From Caryophanales bacterium UBA1744 (lineage in GTDB: Bacteria; Bacillota_I; Bacilli_A; RFN20; CAG-826): a stretch of DNA of 5,423 nucleotides. The DNA lies in NCBI GenBank assembly GCA_002314915.1, contig DCHU01000048.1:1-5423 (forward strand). Direction: 5' to 3'. Under the pieces are notes generated by a model, which ran no database searches, had not been told where the DNA came from, and was given only the letters and a program-made list of their open reading frames with translations. Every line of letters begins with the position of its first letter. Position 1 is the stretch's first letter. Positions 4,315-5,423 of this stretch are shown here, one piece after another. The position numbers and the translations under genes are program-made.

Positions 4315-5423
4315 GAACAATTCATGGATGAAAACTTCTTATTAAGGACAGAAACAGCTCGCAAGCTCTACCATGAGCACGCAAAGAAGATGCCAATTTA
4401 TGACTATCACTGCCATCTTCCAATCAAAGAGATTTACGAGAACAGACATTTTGAGAACATCACAAAGCTCTGGCTCGTCGAAGGCCATTTCGGTGACCAC
4501 TACAAATGGAGAGCAATGCGTAACAACGGAGTTGATGAGCACTTCATCACCGGAGACGCATCAGACAAAGAGAAATTCTTGAAGTGGGCAGAGACCGTTC
4601 CATACACAATCGGAAACCCTCTCTATCACTGGACGCATCTTGAGTTAAGACGCTACTTCGGCATCAATGACATCTTCTCACCTGAAACGGCTGAGAAGGC
4701 ATATGACATCATGTCCGATTACCTCAAGACACACGGAACAAGAGACATCATCGAAGGCAGCAATGTCGATACATTATGCACAACAGACGATCCAATCGAT
4801 GACCTCCACTACCACAAAGCTCTTTATAAAGAGAACGACTTCAAAGTCCACGTCTATCCAGCATTCAGACCTGATAAGGTTGTCAACGTTGATTGGGATT
4901 CATACATTCCATACATCGCTTCACTCTCTAAAGTCGTTGGATACGAAATCACAGACCTTTACACGCTTGAGAAAGCATTAAAAGAGAGAGTCGAATACTT
5001 CCATGAGGCAGGCTGCCGCATCGCTGACCACGCATTAGATGTCGTCTTATACGAAGACGCAACCGAAGAAGAGGTCAATGAGATAACAGTTAAGGCTCTT
5101 AAGGGCGAGAAGCTCACCGCAAGCGAGGTCGCTAAGTACCGCGGATATATCGTAGTCTACTTCGGAAGACTCTACCGCGCTCACAACTGGGTCCAGCAGT
5201 ATCACATCAAAGCGTTACGTAACAACTCAGGACGTATGATGAGATCAATCGGTCCAGATACAGGATTCGACGCAATCAACGACGGACCGATCGCCGCATG
5301 CTTATCTAAAATATTAGATAAACTCGACAGCACAAATGAATTACCAAAGACAATCGTCTACTCCTTAAATCCAGGAGATAACGAACTCCTCGCAACACTT
5401 GCATTCGCATTCCCAGAATCAGG
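4312..5423 (+). CDS. uxaC: Uronate (glucuronate/galacturonate) isomerase UxaC, 3'-partial
   Basis: UxaC interconverts D-glucuronate and D-fructuronate, or D-galacturonate and D-tagaturonate, the first cytoplasmic step of hexuronate catabolism. The reading from MEQFMDENFLLRTETARKLY matches the usual start of the family. The HxH metal motif is present at H33 and H35 (DYHCHL). Further family blocks are CTTDDPIDDLHYH (D159), GCRIADHALD (D239, H240), QQYHIKALRNNSGRM (H298) and GPDTGFDAIND. About 370 of roughly 465-470 residues are inside the window; the C-terminal end, with the last active-site residues, lies beyond it. Start 4312 is chosen for its G-rich Shine-Dalgarno and family fit; ATG 4324 is a weaker alternative. 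The gene is in the same frame as gntR with no stop between them, so it may also be made as part of a fusion. Its neighbours (GH28, FCD regulator) point to pectin-derived galacturonate as substrate. Confidence 0.93.
   Translation, partial: MEQFMDENFLLRTETARKLYHEHAKKMPIYDYHCHLPIKEIYENRHFENITKLWLVEGHFGDHYKWRAMRNNGVDEHFITGDASDKEKFLKWAETVPYTIGNPLYHWTHLELRRYFGINDIFSPETAEKAYDIMSDYLKTHGTRDIIEGSNVDTLCTTDDPIDDLHYHKALYKENDFKVHVYPAFRPDKVVNVDWDSYIPYIASLSKVVGYEITDLYTLEKALKERVEYFHEAGCRIADHALDVVLYEDATEEEVNEITVKALKGEKLTASEVAKYRGYIVVYFGRLYRAHNWVQQYHIKALRNNSGRMMRSIGPDTGFDAINDGPIAACLSKILDKLDSTNELPKTIVYSLNPGDNELLATLAFAFPES

Noticed and set aside
571..4542. Several minus-strand open frames of 63-110 codons, for example 2196-2528, 3597-3857 and 4000-4320.
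   Set aside because: Each lies wholly or almost wholly antisense to clear genes (CotH family, orfB, GH28, gntR, uxaC) and has no recognisable domain or convincing start.
4055..4981. Open frames of 69-104 codons in the +2 frame across gntR and uxaC (4055-4312, 4373-4582, 4667-4981).
   Set aside because: Serine/threonine-rich low-complexity translations, shadows of the codon use of the well-supported gntR and uxaC frame; no ribosome sites or family motifs.
1..5423. Alternative genetic code (TGA as Trp), considered because of the Bacillota/Mollicutes-like style.
   Set aside because: Tryptophan is TGG throughout the conserved motifs. The only relevant TGA, at 2836-2838, falls after a frameshift and is explained by the extra A.

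Overview
The window looks like chromosomal DNA of an anaerobic, plant-fibre-degrading Bacillota (low to moderate GC, strong GGAGG-type ribosome sites, AGA-rich arginine codons, standard genetic code). This rests on gene content and codon style only; the genus cannot be read from the sequence. All genes lie on the + strand.

Left part (1-1545): the 3' two-thirds or more of a CotH-kinase-family protein gene, with an intact C-terminus. Fourteen bases after its stop, at 1560, a mobile element begins.

Middle (1560-3025): a 1466-bp IS3-family (IS150-like) insertion sequence. Both imperfect 25-bp terminal inverted repeats can be located (18/25 matches). It carries orfA (1607-2116) and orfB (DDE transposase, DD35E triad visible). 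orfB is broken near its 3' end by one extra A in an A7 run, so this copy is probably not autonomous. The left end folds into a terminator-like hairpin that covers the orfA ribosome site, and the right end holds two adjacent hairpins. The element has no target-site duplication, and its flanks do not belong together. On the left is a cotH-like gene followed by half of a terminator; on the right is a GH28 gene lacking its 5' half. This indicates a deletion or recombination at the IS.

Right part (3026-5423): remnants of a pectin / hexuronate utilisation operon. It comprises a decapitated GH28 polygalacturonase (3026-3641), a GntR/FadR-type regulator starting inside the GH28 stop region (3634), and uronate isomerase uxaC (4312 to the window edge). 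In this chain GH28 would release galacturonate, UxaC would convert it to tagaturonate, and the regulator would sense a uronate or derivative. The GH28 copy here has lost two of its catalytic Asp motifs and the operon has lost its native promoter region.

The most unusual feature is that gntR and uxaC form one uninterrupted reading frame from 3634 to at least 5423, with no stop between them. Removing one G from a G6 run at 4297-4302 would restore an ordinary TAATG stop/start overlap. The locus therefore encodes either a real regulator-enzyme fusion or a one-base homopolymer expansion, real or a sequencing error.
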